In this document: in pieces, positions 35,645 through 47,450 of the stretch | Numbering within the stretch: the stretch's first letter is position 1 | Layout: every line of letters starts with the position of its first letter | Assembly (NCBI GenBank): GCA_013146195.2 | Contig: CM028378.1 | Coordinates: forward strand, 90,888,295 to 90,952,294 | Direction: 5' to 3' | From: Codonopsis lanceolata | Lineage: Eukaryota > Streptophyta > Magnoliopsida > Asterales > Campanulaceae | Length of the DNA: 64,000 nucleotides | The notes under the pieces: model-generated | What the model saw: only the letters and a program-made list of their open reading frames with translations | Told to the model about the DNA's origin: nothing | The model's database searches: none | Translations under genes and position numbers: made by a program

Positions 35645-35785
35645 TGTTTGAGGATGAGAAGAGGAAACAAGACGAAGAACTTGAAATTTACGTAAAGTAG
35701 ATGCTTAGAGAGAGAGAGAGAGAAGATTTCTGCTCGTAGGGTTTCGTGAAAGTTTGGAAATGACTCGCTCAAGGGCTATTTAAAG
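35645..35785 (-). promoter_or_regulatory. TATA-like box and leader of the extra gene in B
   Basis: Minus strand CTTTAAATAG (35785-35776), then a leader with an AG/CT run (GAGAGAGAGAGAGA at 35708-35721 on the plus strand) and ...CAAACAATG. Box sequence and 131-base spacing equal those of A (9574-9714), although intervening sequence differs. Confidence 0.55.
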
Positions 35786-36006
35786 GCGAGAAAATATCCG
35801 GTTTGAAAAGGCTTGAACTTAAGATATTTTCTTAAGTTCGAATTTTTGTCCTTGACCCCTTTTATTGCTTTAGAAACCTCTTTAGCGTAAAATAGACTAA
35901 GTAAGAGTACTAACCTTAGGTCTTCCTAAAGAAGAACTTACGCCTTCCGATTAGTCTAATATCGGGTCTACCTGTATGAAGGAAATAATTAACAACATAT
36001 TAACTT

Positions 36007-37643
36007 TTAAGCAAGAGGATCAATCATACCAAGATTTCTCCTTAAATAAGCAAAACCTGGTGGCATCCAAGTGGTTTTGTGAGAATGTTCCGCTAATTGA
36101 TGCTCGCTTGGAACATATTCCGCATCGATGTTACCTTTTTCCACATGATCTTTGAAAATGATAACTAATATCAATGTGCTTTTGTTTGAATGCATCACCG
36201 ATTTTTGGAGACTGAGATACCGATGTGTTGTCACACATGATCGGGCGCTTTCGCCTGATGTTGTAATCCACCAATTGTTGCTTCCATCCATAGCTTGAGA
36301 GCAACAATGCCAAAGATATATTCTCGCTTCGTGGTTGAGTTTGCCATCGATCCTTGTTTCTTGCAAGACCATCGAGACGAGTCTGTTTCAAGAAATTGAC
36401 AAGTCCCACCGTGCTTCTTCGCCACTTTACAAAGTCGCATAATCCGTGATCCGAGTATCCAACTAGATTGAAGTTGTTGGATTTTGAATACCGATGCCTA
36501 GATTTGTTGTTTTTGAAACATATCCGATGATACGCTTGGCAGCAAGCAACAAATGTGACTCCTTTGGATCCGCTCGAAATCTAGCACAAACAAACAAAAA
36601 GAAACATAATGTCGTCGACTAGAAGAAGGTAAAGAAGTGAACCTCATGATTCCTCTGCACTTGGTCATGTTTTCCTTCCCATCTCCTTTGTCAAGATGGC
36701 GCCTGTGGAGACATTGGAGTTTCAATCTTTTGGTCAATCAAGACCAAACTTCTTGATTAGTTCCTTCGCATATTTGGTTTGGCCGATGAAGATTCCGTCT
36801 CAAGTCTGTTGTATTCGCAAATTCTAGAAAATAGGTAAGTTCGCCCATCATGCTCATCTCGAACTTGCTTTGCAGACGCCTTCTCGAATCTTTTACACAA
36901 AGCTTTGGTTAGTTGATCCAAAGATAATGTCGCCCACATAGATTTGTACCGTAAGAGAATGGCCTCAGGTTGAGGATGAATAAAGTAGTGTCGATTCTTC
37001 CTCTCACGAATCCTTGTTCAATTAAGAACTTGGATAGAGTTTCATACCAAGCTCTGGGAGCTTGCTTCAGTCGAGAGCTTTCTTGGAGTCGGTAGACGTG
37101 GTCTAGTTTGTCGAGATGACAAATCTCGGAGGTTGTTCCACGTGATACAGCTTCTTGAAGATCACCATTCGTAAAGGCACTCTTAACATCCATCCGATAC
37201 ACTTTGAAGTCCATGAACGAGGCATAAGTAGAAAGATTCTCGATTGCTTCTAGTCTAGCAACAGAGCAAAAGTTTCATCAAAGTCAATTCCTTCTTCCCC
37301 GCTCGGTAGCCTCGAGCAACCAATCTAGCTTTGTTTCTCGGTGACATTTCCATCTTCATCTTTATTTCTCGAATACCCACTTGGTGCCGATGACGGATGA
37401 TCGGGCTTCGAACTAAACTCCACACCTTACATCTTTCAAACCGTTCAGCTCTTCTTGCATAGCTTCAATCCAGCTTATGATTCGATGGCTTCATCAATCT
37501 TCTTGGTTCGAAGTCCGATACAAATGCGTAAGCAAACAACGCTTCTTCTCGAACCTTATTTCTGCATTTAATCCTCTCGTATTGAGATCACCAATGATTT
37601 GAGAAATTGATGATCTCTTGCTTCGATAACAGCTTGGAGGAAG
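36007..37643 (-). pseudogene. pol: Element B reverse transcriptase and RNase H
   Basis: Minus strand, homologous to A from about 7651 to 9310. Starts at the gap edge with the linker block AVIEARDHQ. RT pieces follow: MDVKSAFTNGDLQE, LKQAPRAWYETLSKFLIEQGF. RNase H pieces include GTCQFLE, HIDISYHF and AEYVPSEHQLAE. The last block, AYLRRNLGMI, is followed by the stop at 36007-36009. It is far more broken by short indels than A, many of them at positions where A reads CTG or CAG. Confidence 0.82.
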
Positions 37644-37743
37644 NNNNNNNNNNNNNNNNNNNNNNNNNNNNNNNNNNNNNNNNNNNNNNNNNNNNNNNNN
37701 NNNNNNNNNNNNNNNNNNNNNNNNNNNNNNNNNNNNNNNNNNN
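37644..37743. other. Assembly gap of 100 N
   Basis: Exactly 100 unknown bases, the usual placeholder for a gap of unknown size. The left side is the pre-RT linker of element B and the right side is mid-RT of element C, both on the minus strand. Across the gap the RT domain would occur twice, so the two sides do not belong to one element. Confidence 0.98.
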
Positions 37744-39100
37744 GCAAACCTAAGAAGTATGTTAGTTCTCCCATCATACTCATCTCAAATTTTCCTTTCA
37801 TGAGATGCTCAAATCTTTTGCACAAAATTTCATTAGAAGATCCAAAAAATAATATCAACATAAATTTGGACTAGTAAAATATTACCTTGTGCTTCAAAGA
37901 GAAAAGAGTAGTGTAATTTTACTCTTTGAAATCCTTTTCTCCATAAGGAATTTGGATAGAGTTTCACCATGCTCTTGGTGCTTGCTTAAGACCATAAAGG
38001 GCTTTTCTTAATTTGTATACGTGGTCCCTCTTTGAGGTCACCTGAAACTGCCGAGGTTGTTCAACAAATACTTGTTCTTGAAGGTCTCCATTTAAGAATG
38101 CACTTTTACGTCCATTTGATATACCTTGAAAGTCTTGAAGGTTGCGTAGGCAGAAATAATCGATGGCTTCAAGTCTTGCTACGGAGCAAAGTTTGGTCAT
38201 AGTCGATGCCATCTTGTCTATAACCTTGGGCTACCAACCTTGCTTTATTTCTAGTAACATTTCCTTCTTCATCAATTTGTTTCTAAACACCCATTTTGTT
38301 CCAATGACTTGTTGATCCGTAGGTCAGGCAAAGTTCCCAAACCTTACATCTTTCAATGATTTAGCTCTTCTTGCATGGCCTCAATCCAGGGATCTTCAAG
38401 GCTTCATCAATCTTTTGGGTTCAATGGAAGAGACAAAGCATGAGAATCAAGAGTTTCATTTAAGACTACTTACGGTTCTTAGACGGCAAAGGGTCTCAAT
38501 GATATTTGAAATGGATGGTGTCTAGCTTCCCTAATTTCCCTTGGAAGATCAAGAGGCTCGGTTTGAAAGGTAAAGAGGGTGTATATGTCGGTTAATGAAT
38601 GACTTGAGGACTAAGTGTGTCAGCTGACTGATCTATTGTAATAGGATGAGAATTGTCAGCTGGCTGAAGGGTGTCTGACTGATTAGATTCATTTTGAAGG
38701 TTTAGAGTTTCTGTAGTAGGAGTTGAAGATGGAGGATTATTTTGAATTGAACCTGTACTGTTTCTGTCTCAAATATTTCAAAATTGTTAGTAACATCAGG
38801 AGTCTCAAAATACTCAATTAAACTTGATTCATCAAAATTAACATGCATAGATTCAACAATTACTTGAGTTTTTCTATTATAAACTCTATATGCTTTACTA
38901 TGCTTGGCATAACCAACGAAAATACCTTCATCGACTTTTCATCAAATTTACCTCTGTAGTCTCCACCATTGTAATGAATGAAGCATTTACACCCAAGATT
39001 TTAAAGAAAGCAATATTTGGTGTTACCTCTCCATATTTCATAAGGAGTCTTACCATGAAATTTGTTTATAAGAGATCTATTTTGAGTAAAACAATGTGTT
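37744..39100 (-). pseudogene. pol: Element C reverse transcriptase and linker
   Basis: Minus strand copia RT: YQMDVK (about 38110), LKQAPRAW (37964 region), EMSMMGELTYFLGL ending at the gap. Before it is the pre-RT serine-rich linker (38400-38800), which contains words like GTCAGCTGACTGA. The integrase C-terminal block NKFHGKTPYEIWRG and GCKCFIHYNGGDYRGKFDEKS lies at 38920-39080. Stops and frameshifts are numerous. Confidence 0.8.
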
Positions 39101-40110
39101 GACGGCCGCTAAAAATATTTTGGCAATTTTGCTTGGCTAACATTGTTTTACTTGCTTCGATCAAAGTCTGTTCTTCCTTTCATTATACCATTTTCTTTGA
39201 GGTTCTTCTTCTTGAAAAGTTATGATCAATTCCATGATCATCACAGTATGTGTCCATCCCAAGATTTTTGAACTCTGTTCCATTGTCAGATCTAACACTT
39301 ATAATCTCACATTCTTTTTGAGTTTGAAGGATTCTGAATAGGGAAGTGAGAATGCTGTAAGTTTCATCTTTGGATTGCATCATCTCAACCCAAGTATATC
39401 TAGAATAGTCATCCTGACAACTAATGTATACTTGCTTCCTCCTAAGCTGCGGTGATTCTGAGGACAAATAAATCCATGTGTAGAAGCTCAAGAGTTCTTT
39501 TGGTAGAAAGATATGGTTTTGGTTTAAAAGGAACTTTTGTTATTTTTCCCAAAATACTGAGCATCATTTTTTGTCGGAGGGACAATTTATGGAAGGCAAT
39601 CCTTTTACCAAATCTCCTTTGAAAGTTTTGAAAGATACTTAAAGTTTAAATGTGAAAGCCTTTTGTGCCAAAGCCATGAATTTTTGGAAATGTTATTTGC
39701 TACTAGACAAATTTGAGTACTGCTATTTAAGGAAAGTAAATCTATAGTAAAGACATTCCTTTTTCTTGTACCAGTAAGCAAAATTTCATTTGTGAGACTG
39801 TTTTTGATGAAACAATTTGTGGAGGAGAATGAACAGCTCATACCTTTATCACAAAATTGTGAGATACTTAGAAGATTGTGTTTCAGACCTTGTACCAAAG
39901 AGACCTTTTCAATTATTATAGATCCTCTGATAATGGATCCATATCCGATAGTTTTTCCTTTTGAATTGTCCCCAAAGATTACAGAAGGTCCTTTTGCTGC
40001 AATAATGTTAGTAAGAAGTTCGGTGATCCGTCATGTGTGGAGCATCCATCGTCTAATATCCATACGTCAGTTGAATGATCATCAGCCATTAAGCATACCT
40101 GAAATATGAA
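39101..40110 (-). pseudogene. pol: Element C protease and integrase core
   Basis: Minus strand. Recognisable blocks: a protease-like WILDDGCSTHD (about 40050, catalytic D retained but the next residue is D rather than S), SQFCDKGMSCSF, the zinc region SWLWHKRLSHLNFKYLSKL (about 39640), DYSRYTWVEMMQSKDETY, and the second Asp in RSDNGTEFKN (about 39260-39290). The DDE Glu block is frameshifted near 39190. Confidence 0.8.
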
Positions 40111-42422
40111 TATTTAAATCATGGTACCCTTTATACTTTTGGGTCCAAAGGGTTAGTTTTCTTCGGCATCCAGACTTGCCTGAAATTGGGTTTTTTAATT
40201 CTTTCAGTAGGTTTAAATCTATATAAGCATTCATGTGTCTGATGACCAAACATAGAACAAATAGTACATTTGTGATAACCAGATTTGTCAGTCATTTGAG
40301 GTGAGTTCTTTGATTCTTTTTGATTCAACTTTGAGGTCTTAGCGGAACAAAATTTATTGGCTTGAACTTGTCGGTTGCCCTTCTTCCGAATCCTCCTCTT
40401 TTTATCGGTGGCTGATGGTCGACATTTGTCGGCTTTGAGTTAGGCGACCGACTTTGAGGTTTGTGACCGTAAGGACAACTTTCATTGTTCACCCTATCCT
40501 TTTTGTTGATGTTCCTCTTGAGCTGATTCTTGTTTCTGGGATAAGTGAATGGTACAGCATTATAGACTAATCCCTTGTTCTTTTTCAGAATCTTAGGTTC
40601 ACCTCTTGCACGATCTCACAACCTTCATCATTTTTGAGTATCCAAGACCATCTTGGTCTTCATGATCTTTGTTGTCGATGATAGTTTCTCTGAGCTTTTG
40701 ACTTTGAATAAGTATCAACAACATTGGTCAGTCGAAGATTTCTTTCTACAAGGTCAGCAATTTGGGCATCTTAAATTTTTGCTTGAGTTTCATATTTTTC
40801 ATTGAGACTTTTAAGTTCCAGCAACTCTTTCTGCTGAACTTTGTAAAGTTCATTGATCTTCTTAAGCTCACAGTTTTCTTCAGAAATTCTTTCAAAGTCA
40901 CTAGATAAAGAAAAATGGATTCTTTTAAGTGTTTCAAACTTGGAATACATTTCTTGCATTTGTTCCAATAAATCATCAACACTTGAGTCGATAATCTTCT
41001 CCTCCGCCTTTTTGAATCAAGAGTTATTTTAGCGTCCTTGGAGAAGCCGACTTGACTTTCTTTTCGGTGACTTATTATTCCTTGTCCATAAAATCCATTT
41101 CCTATTTTTTAACCACAAAGCCGATCGAGGTTTGATGACCTTTGTCGGTTGGGGTTTGTAATAGGTGAGCTTGATGACTCATTATCGGGCATTTTGAGTA
41201 TTTAGGACTTGGAAGCTCATTTTCGAATCATATATAGCGATTACGCTACAAGACACAAATTTGCTTCTTGCTCAAAATCGGCAGATTCATCTTCGAGTGC
41301 TTTCAATCCAAGTTGCAAGATTTTGATCTTACGCAACCAAACCTTTTGTTTTTCAAAATTTAAGGGAGCTCTTTTATAATACTCATTTCTTGTAAAGGGC
41401 AGTTTGAAGCAAAGTGACCAGACTTTCTTTAAAGCACAAATTTTTCTTTCTCAACCTTGTCTTCATTTGATTTGAAGTAAGGTTTTTGAAAGTTGGAGTA
41501 GATGGTTTTTGGAAGCTTGGAGAAGGTTTTGATAATTTGAAGTAGACTTTTGAAAATTCTGTGAAGGTTTTTAAGATTCTTTTTGAAAGACTTGTATTTT
41601 CTAAATTGTCTAGCAAAGGCGACAAATTCATCTTCATCAAAGTCATCATCGCGAGATGTAGAAGTTTTAATGTTTCTTCTTCTTCACTTGAAGAGATATT
41701 CCCTTGAAATTTTTCTCAATTTCTTGAGTTTTGAGAACTTCTTTCATAAATTTTAGACTTGCAACAAGACTACGTATATGAGTTTTGTTCAAGTCTCTAG
41801 CTTCCTTTATGGCGTCACTTTTTACATGCCATTTACTTCCTAAACCGCTAAGAAAGCATATTTAAGTCTTTCATACTATAAACTTTGCCAAGAGAAGAAC
41901 ATGTTACTTACCTCGAGAAATGCTGTCGTAGGCATTTTTAAGGATTCTTTTGGGTCCTTCTTGAATGCATCAAATTCTTGTATGCAGTCGTATAGTTTGT
42001 TGTCCTTGGTATTCTGATCTCCTTCTACATATTCTACAAGAGCATCCCAAATTTCCTTGGCGATCACACGATCATATATCGCTTGTAGTTTTCATCAGTA
42101 CCGCACTTGACGGGATATGTCTGACTCGGCATCCGATCCATCGGTAATCTTGTCTTCCTCGGTCCATTACGCTTGAGGTTTGAGAACATATTCTTCTTCG
42201 GCGAGCAAGAGGGTTCTGATATCATCATCTGCGAGAGAAGATTTACCAACTTTAGTGTTTATTTTCATTGGTTGCATAGGACCACCTCTTACACATTCCA
42301 TCAACCGTTTGTCTATATTGTTCATATATCTTGTAATTCTTTCCTTCCGGATATCAAAGTGATCTTCATCAAAAATGGGAACTTGAGTGACATTGTTTGA
42401 TTGAAAAGCTTTAGAGTTGCCA
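40111..42422 (-). pseudogene. gag: Element C gag
   Basis: Minus strand from about ATG 42422, just inside the primer site. Capsid-like blocks include KEIWDALVEYVEGDQNTKDN (about 42065), homologous to the MWEALVEYLEGDQ block of A. A coiled-coil stretch (SDFERISEENCELKKINELYKVQQKELLELKSL when read in pieces, 40968-40770) and a zinc knuckle (CTICSMFGHQTHEC, about 40265-40225) follow. The order matches Sirevirus gag. It is heavily interrupted. Confidence 0.78.
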
Positions 42423-42469
42423 TGATCGAGCTTTCAAGTTAGGCTTGGAAAATAATTTTCAAAAAGTGA

Positions 42470-42482
42470 GCTCGATACCAAT
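42470..42482 (-). promoter_or_regulatory. Primer-binding site of element C
   Basis: On the minus strand the LTR end CTTACA is followed by AT and TGGTATCGAG (plus strand CTCGATACCA, 42471-42480). This is a Met-tRNA type site with one change (A to G) against TGGTATCAGAG. Confidence 0.75.
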
Positions 42483-43546
42483 TGTAAGTCGGATAGCAAC
42501 AGTTAAGGCTAGAGGGGGTGAATAGCCTTTAAAAAACTTTTGGAGGTTGATTTGAAAATCATAAAATATTGGCAGCGGAAAACTTGATCTTGTCAGTCAA
42601 CTGAAGAGATGGTCAGTTGGCTGACACTTTTGAAATTCCTTAAGCTGAAGTGAGTTGGTCAGTTGACTGACACAACAGTTTTTCAAAAGAAATTTGTTTT
42701 GATGTTTGATCACTGAATATAGAGAAGAAATTAAAACACAAGTTAACTAAACAAGTAAGCAAACAGGTGTTGTTAACTGGCTGACACTTAATCAGTTTAA
42801 TAACTTATTAAGTGTTAAGTCAGTTAGCAGGGATATAAGAAATGGCTGACAATTCAGTTGAAGTGGTTCACAGATAAACTGCTACGTCCACTACCAAGTT
42901 GGTCAGACTTGGATTTTTGAAGTGCACTAATTTTATTAAAAATCTAATTGATCTCTAATGGATCAGTGTACACCAAAAGACCGGTGTTTGGGAGAATGAT
43001 TGATTAAACAATCAAACTCGTGAGACAAACTGACTGAGTTCGAAATAATTTGAAATGAAGTACTCAGTGTTTTGCCTAAACAATAACTAGAAAGAAATTT
43101 TCAAAGGCGAGTATCTAGCTAAAGTTTTAATGAAGACTAAGACTGAGAGCTTGTGAGTAAAAAGTTTCTTGACTTTTCAAATCTTCAGACTCGTTGTCTT
43201 CACCAATGCTTCCAATGGGTATATATATAGATAGTCTGAGTGAGCAACCCGTTAGGAACACATTTGAATTTTGAAAATGTGTTATGACAGATGTAAGATC
43301 GCAAAGGATCTTGGGAGATATTATATGGCAGGACATCTATCACAAACACAAGGTAGGAAAGAGTTAGTACTAGAGTATGTTTAAACAAATAAGGAAAGAT
43401 AAACTCTTTAAATAGCAGCGTATGGATCAGCAGAGAAAGTTGGCTGACAAAATAATAACCAGCTGACCAAATTTAAGCTGCTTGTCCTGGTTGACAATCA
43501 AGTGAAATGTTTTTAAGCAAATCTTTTAAATTTAAAGATTCAACAG
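42483..43546 (-). repeat. 5' LTR of element C, rich in GTCAG/CTGAC palindromes
   Basis: Minus orientation, TGTTGAATC at 43546 to ...CCGACTTACA at 42483, 1064 bases. At least eight words of the type GTCAGTTGGCTGAC or GTCAGTTGACTGAC occur (for example near 42590, 42610, 42656, 42775, 42846, 43435). It has inserted into the gypsy pol at 43547. Related to solo LTR D. Confidence 0.85.
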
Positions 43547-43979
43547 TTTCCCCTACGCGTGGAGTTATGAGATTTAGTATTAAGGGTAAGCTTAGCCCGA
43601 GATTTGTGGGACCATTTGAAGTGCTCGAACAAGTCGGGGAAGTTGCATACAGGCTAGCCTTGCCACCAGTACTTTCAGGGGTACACAATGTATTCCATGT
43701 TGAGGAAGTATGCTCCAGATCCGAGCCATGTGATCGAGTATAAGTAGCTTTGCTTAAGGGAGGATCTTATTTACGCTGAGCAACCTGTTAGAATTGTAGA
43801 TCGAAAGGATCAAGTTCTTCAGAAGCGAATCATTCCATATGTCAAGGTTCAATAGAGCAATCAACCGTGAGGGAAGCTACTTGGGAACTTGAGGAGGAAA
43901 TGAAGGAGAAGCACCCCGAACTCTTCGTTTGACTTGGTACATAAATTTAGGGACTAAACTTCTTTTAAAGAGGTGATAG
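43547..43979 (+). pseudogene. pol: Chromovirus-type gypsy pol, 3' end
   Basis: Plus strand. KGKLSPRFVGPFEVLEQVG, YRLALPP, GVHNVFHV, then frameshifted remnants of the MLRKYAPD / PYVKVQ / WELEEEMKEKHPELF type C-terminus. The stop is followed by a weak purine tract (AAAGAGGTGATAG, 43967-43979) before the LTR. The upstream part of pol lies beyond element C and was not found in the window. Confidence 0.82.
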
Positions 43980-44076
43980 TGTAATACCTCGATTAGTTTA
44001 ATTAAAAATTAGAAAAGAACATTAAGCGCAGCAATACGAGAGAAAAAGAGGAAGGTCGGCGGGTGAAATAGGTAAA

Positions 44077-44118
<42 letters not shown>

Positions 44119-45879
44119 TGTATTCAATCAATCAAAGTTGTCAGTATGGTTTTATGGATGAGGTTTGTGTGTGTGTGTGTGTGTGTTTTGCCGAGGAAGA
44201 GGTTGACGTTTCTTGGATTCGGTACTCCAATCCATATAGATATGATATATGTATAATATATAGGTAAAGTATACATATATATTTATATATTATATTCAAT
44301 CAATCAAGTTGTCAATATGATTTTGTGGATGTGGTTTGCGTGCGTGTGTGTTTTGAAATCAATAAAAAAAATGTGTGTGTGTGTGTTTTGAAATCAGTAA
44401 ATAGGGTACAATGTGTGTGGCAGACTGGCAGTTTGTGTTTGTGTGGGAATGTGTGTGGGTGCATGAAATAGTGTTAGTGTATGTTGGTGTGTATTTGTGC
44501 GTGTTAGTGTGTGTGTAGTAGGTGTACTATTTAAATAATATACGATATGTATACAAGTCAAATGCTTTCAACTTATGTGATACTATTTAAATAATATACG
44601 ATATGTGTGTGTCAATAAGTTAAATTATATATTATATATATAATATGTATATATGTGCTTTGGGAGTATTTTGTGTGCATGCGTGTATGAGTGTATGTTT
44701 GTTTTATATAAAAAAAAATTAATAATTCTTGCATAGGTACTATTAGTACAAACTTTGGTTTAGTAACCGTTAACTATTTTGAATATAGATTTGGACAAGT
44801 GAGCTTTAAGTAATCGTACTTGTTGTGGATTATCTTCGCTAAGCATATAGAGGTAAGAGATTACGTTTCTTTTAGATTCCTTGCAAAAGTATTAAAATAC
44901 TTTTAATGTTAGGCTTCCGCTAATTTTTGAATTATTCGTTCTTTCATTTGCCATGTGCGGCATTCTTTGACTCCGTCGTTAGCCTTTATTGAATATTTTC
45001 GTTATGAATTCGTTATCACAAAATTTTCATGCTTAAACCTGTCTACATGAAATACTTTTTATTATCGAAAAATCTATTCCGTATTGGTCAACTTATCGAC
45101 CGGCATATTCCTTTGTATTGAAAATAATGAATTGCAATACAATTTTTATTTTGATAGTGGTACATTTATAGTACCATCTATGTTTGAAAATAATTATGAT
45201 CACTAAGTATGAACAACCCGTCACGGGGATTACGTGACAAACAATTAAATAAATTTAATTGCATCACTTGGCATGTGAGTGCGGTAATCCGGATATACCT
45301 TAATATTGTACCCTTCGGAGGATTTGGTTTTGGTCAATAGACCCTTATGTGATCTTAATAAATATTTTTGATATTTGACTATTACTAGCTGGCATGAGAC
45401 AGTCAGTAATGACAAACTTATTTCATCCATATTTGTTTTGTTTGAACTCTCCATTTAAAAAGAGATTTTTAAATCTTTAGTTAACTATCTCTTGATTTTG
45501 CAAGTTATCAAATGTCTAAACTTTGTTCTACATACAACATGATTATTCTTTGAGTCACCCCTCCTTAGAAACCGGAGGGGCGACATATCATCTTACTGAG
45601 CTTTGTTCGCTCACCTTTCGCATCACTTTTCTTCCAGGTTGGAATTAAGGACTAAGCTTGAGGTAGAGAATACCAGTGAAGGAATCAAGATTTTTAGGGC
45701 GTATTTATATGTTTTGGAATTTATTGGAGATGTAGTTAATTTGGATGACTGTATTTTAAATTGTAGACTTTTGTAATTCTAGTTGGATGACGTTTGATTA
45801 GTCTTTATTTAAGTTTGAATTTATAGTGACGTGGCCAGATGTGAACCCATATAGTGTGACCCGAGTTTGGGGCGTTACA
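43980..45879 (+). repeat. 3' LTR of the chromovirus-type gypsy element
   Basis: 1900 bases, TGTAATACCTCG ... GGGGCGTTACA. Contains microsatellites: (TA)n at about 44078-44111 and (GT)n at about 44165-44187, with a partly duplicated block around 44270-44400. The inverted ends TGTAAT/GTTACA are imperfect. Confidence 0.8.
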
Positions 45880-46164
45880 AGGTATGATCATTCTTATGTT
45901 TAAATAAGGAGTAATATTTAATGTTCATAAAGTAGTATATTGAACAATATAATAGATTGAACAATGAAACATAATAAATTAAGTTGTAGATTAAAAAGAG
46001 ACATAGTAAATTGTGTACTTCTTTTAAAGAAAGACAAAAAATTGTGTAAGATGATCTCACAGATCTTAATCCGTAAAACGGATCTAAATAAATCAAAATT
46101 TAGAAATCTCAACACAACCCCTTTTATGGAAATTAGCATCACCCCTTGTGTTTATATATAAAGA
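45880..46164. other. Non-coding flank
   Basis: AT-rich, with no coding signal. Contains ATGATCTCACAGATC and ATCCGTAAAACGGATC near 46051-46085, palindromic words similar to those in a repeat near 63178 (GATCCGTAAGACGGTC). This may be the edge of a dispersed repeat. Confidence 0.3.
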
Positions 46165-47450
46165 GTGTTACTTTTTGGTATTAACAATGTCACTTTAACC
46201 ATAAAATGTATCACTTTTGGTCCTAGAAATGTCACTTTAACCATAAAATGTATCACTTTTGGTCCTAGAAATGTCACTTTACATCTTTAATGAAAATTAT
46301 TATTATTTCCCTTAGATGTGTCATTTTGGCCTTCAATGTATCACATTTGGTCTTAAATGTGTTATTTTTTGCTTTGAACAAGTGTCACTTTGCATTATAA
46401 ATGTAATCATCGCTTTTGGCATTAAAGTGTCACTTTATAGCATTAAAAATGACGCATTTTAGTATTAAATGTGTCACTTTTGAAGATAAAAGTGTCACTT
46501 TGCATTTTAATGAAAATTATATATTTTTTACTCTTAATAGTGTCACTTTTGATATTAAAATGTCTCACGTTGGCCTTTAAATGCGTCAGTTAGCGTTTTA
46601 TCAAATTCCGTTAGGGTCCGTCAAGCATCCCAAGACAAATGAGATTAACGGAGGGCTAACGAAGCTGACAGAGGTTGAAATTGCAAGATTTGAGAGGAAG
46701 AAGTTTTCGGCTGCAAATGTTAGAACAATAGGGGCACCTAAGCAAAATCATAAAGATTTTCGTTAATTGCTCCGGTGCCCTCCTTGTTCCAAATATGTGT
46801 CATCATTTCCCTCTTTTCAAACTTTGCTTCAAAAGTTCCTTTGTGCCAAGTCTTTGCATTTTAGTCCTAAATCAACTTAAAACTTTAATTAACTTTATTT
46901 TTAATGCATAATATCACTTTGTGATAAAAAAATGACGCATTTAAGGGCAAAAATAACACTTTAAAGGGAAAAAGTGACATTTTTTAAATAAAAGAATGTA
47001 ATAATTTTCATTAAAATAAAAAGCAACACTTCTAGGGCCAAAATTGATACTTTTAATGCTAAAAAGTGACACATTTAATGCTAAAAAGTGACATTGTAAG
47101 GCTAACAATGACAATTTTAACATTTATAGGGCAAAAGTTACACATTTTATGTTAAAAAGTGACACTTTTAATGTCAATAAAGTGACACTTTCATCGTTTT
47201 CACACAAAAAGTGACAATTTTCATTTATAATGTTAAGTGACTATTTTTAAAACAAAAGTGACACATTTAAGGTTAAAAGTAACATATTTAAAGCCAAAAA
47301 GTGAATTTAAAGGAAAAAAAAATGATAATTTTAATTAAAGATTATAAGTAACATTTTTAGGGTCAAATGTGACATTTTTAATGCTGAAAAGTGATACTCT
47401 CAATATTAAAAAATGACACTATTCATTTATAAAAACTTGAGGGTGACATT
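46165..47450. repeat. Large foldback of TGTCAC / GTGACA repeats
   Basis: The left arm (46165-46570) is made of degenerate units built on TGTCACTTT plus a short AT-rich spacer, including a perfect 42-base pair starting at 46187 and 46229. The right arm (46915-47450) carries the same word in reverse orientation, AAAGTGACA, at least ten times. The core (46571-46914) holds a shorter inverted pair (GTCAGTTAGCG / CTAACGAAGCTGAC) and no recognisable coding. This resembles a foldback-type or Mutator-type non-autonomous element. Terminal duplications were not found. Confidence 0.6.

Noticed and set aside
37568..37861. A single frame running through the N gap
   Set aside because: It is an artefact of translating N. 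The two sides are different elements at different positions of pol.
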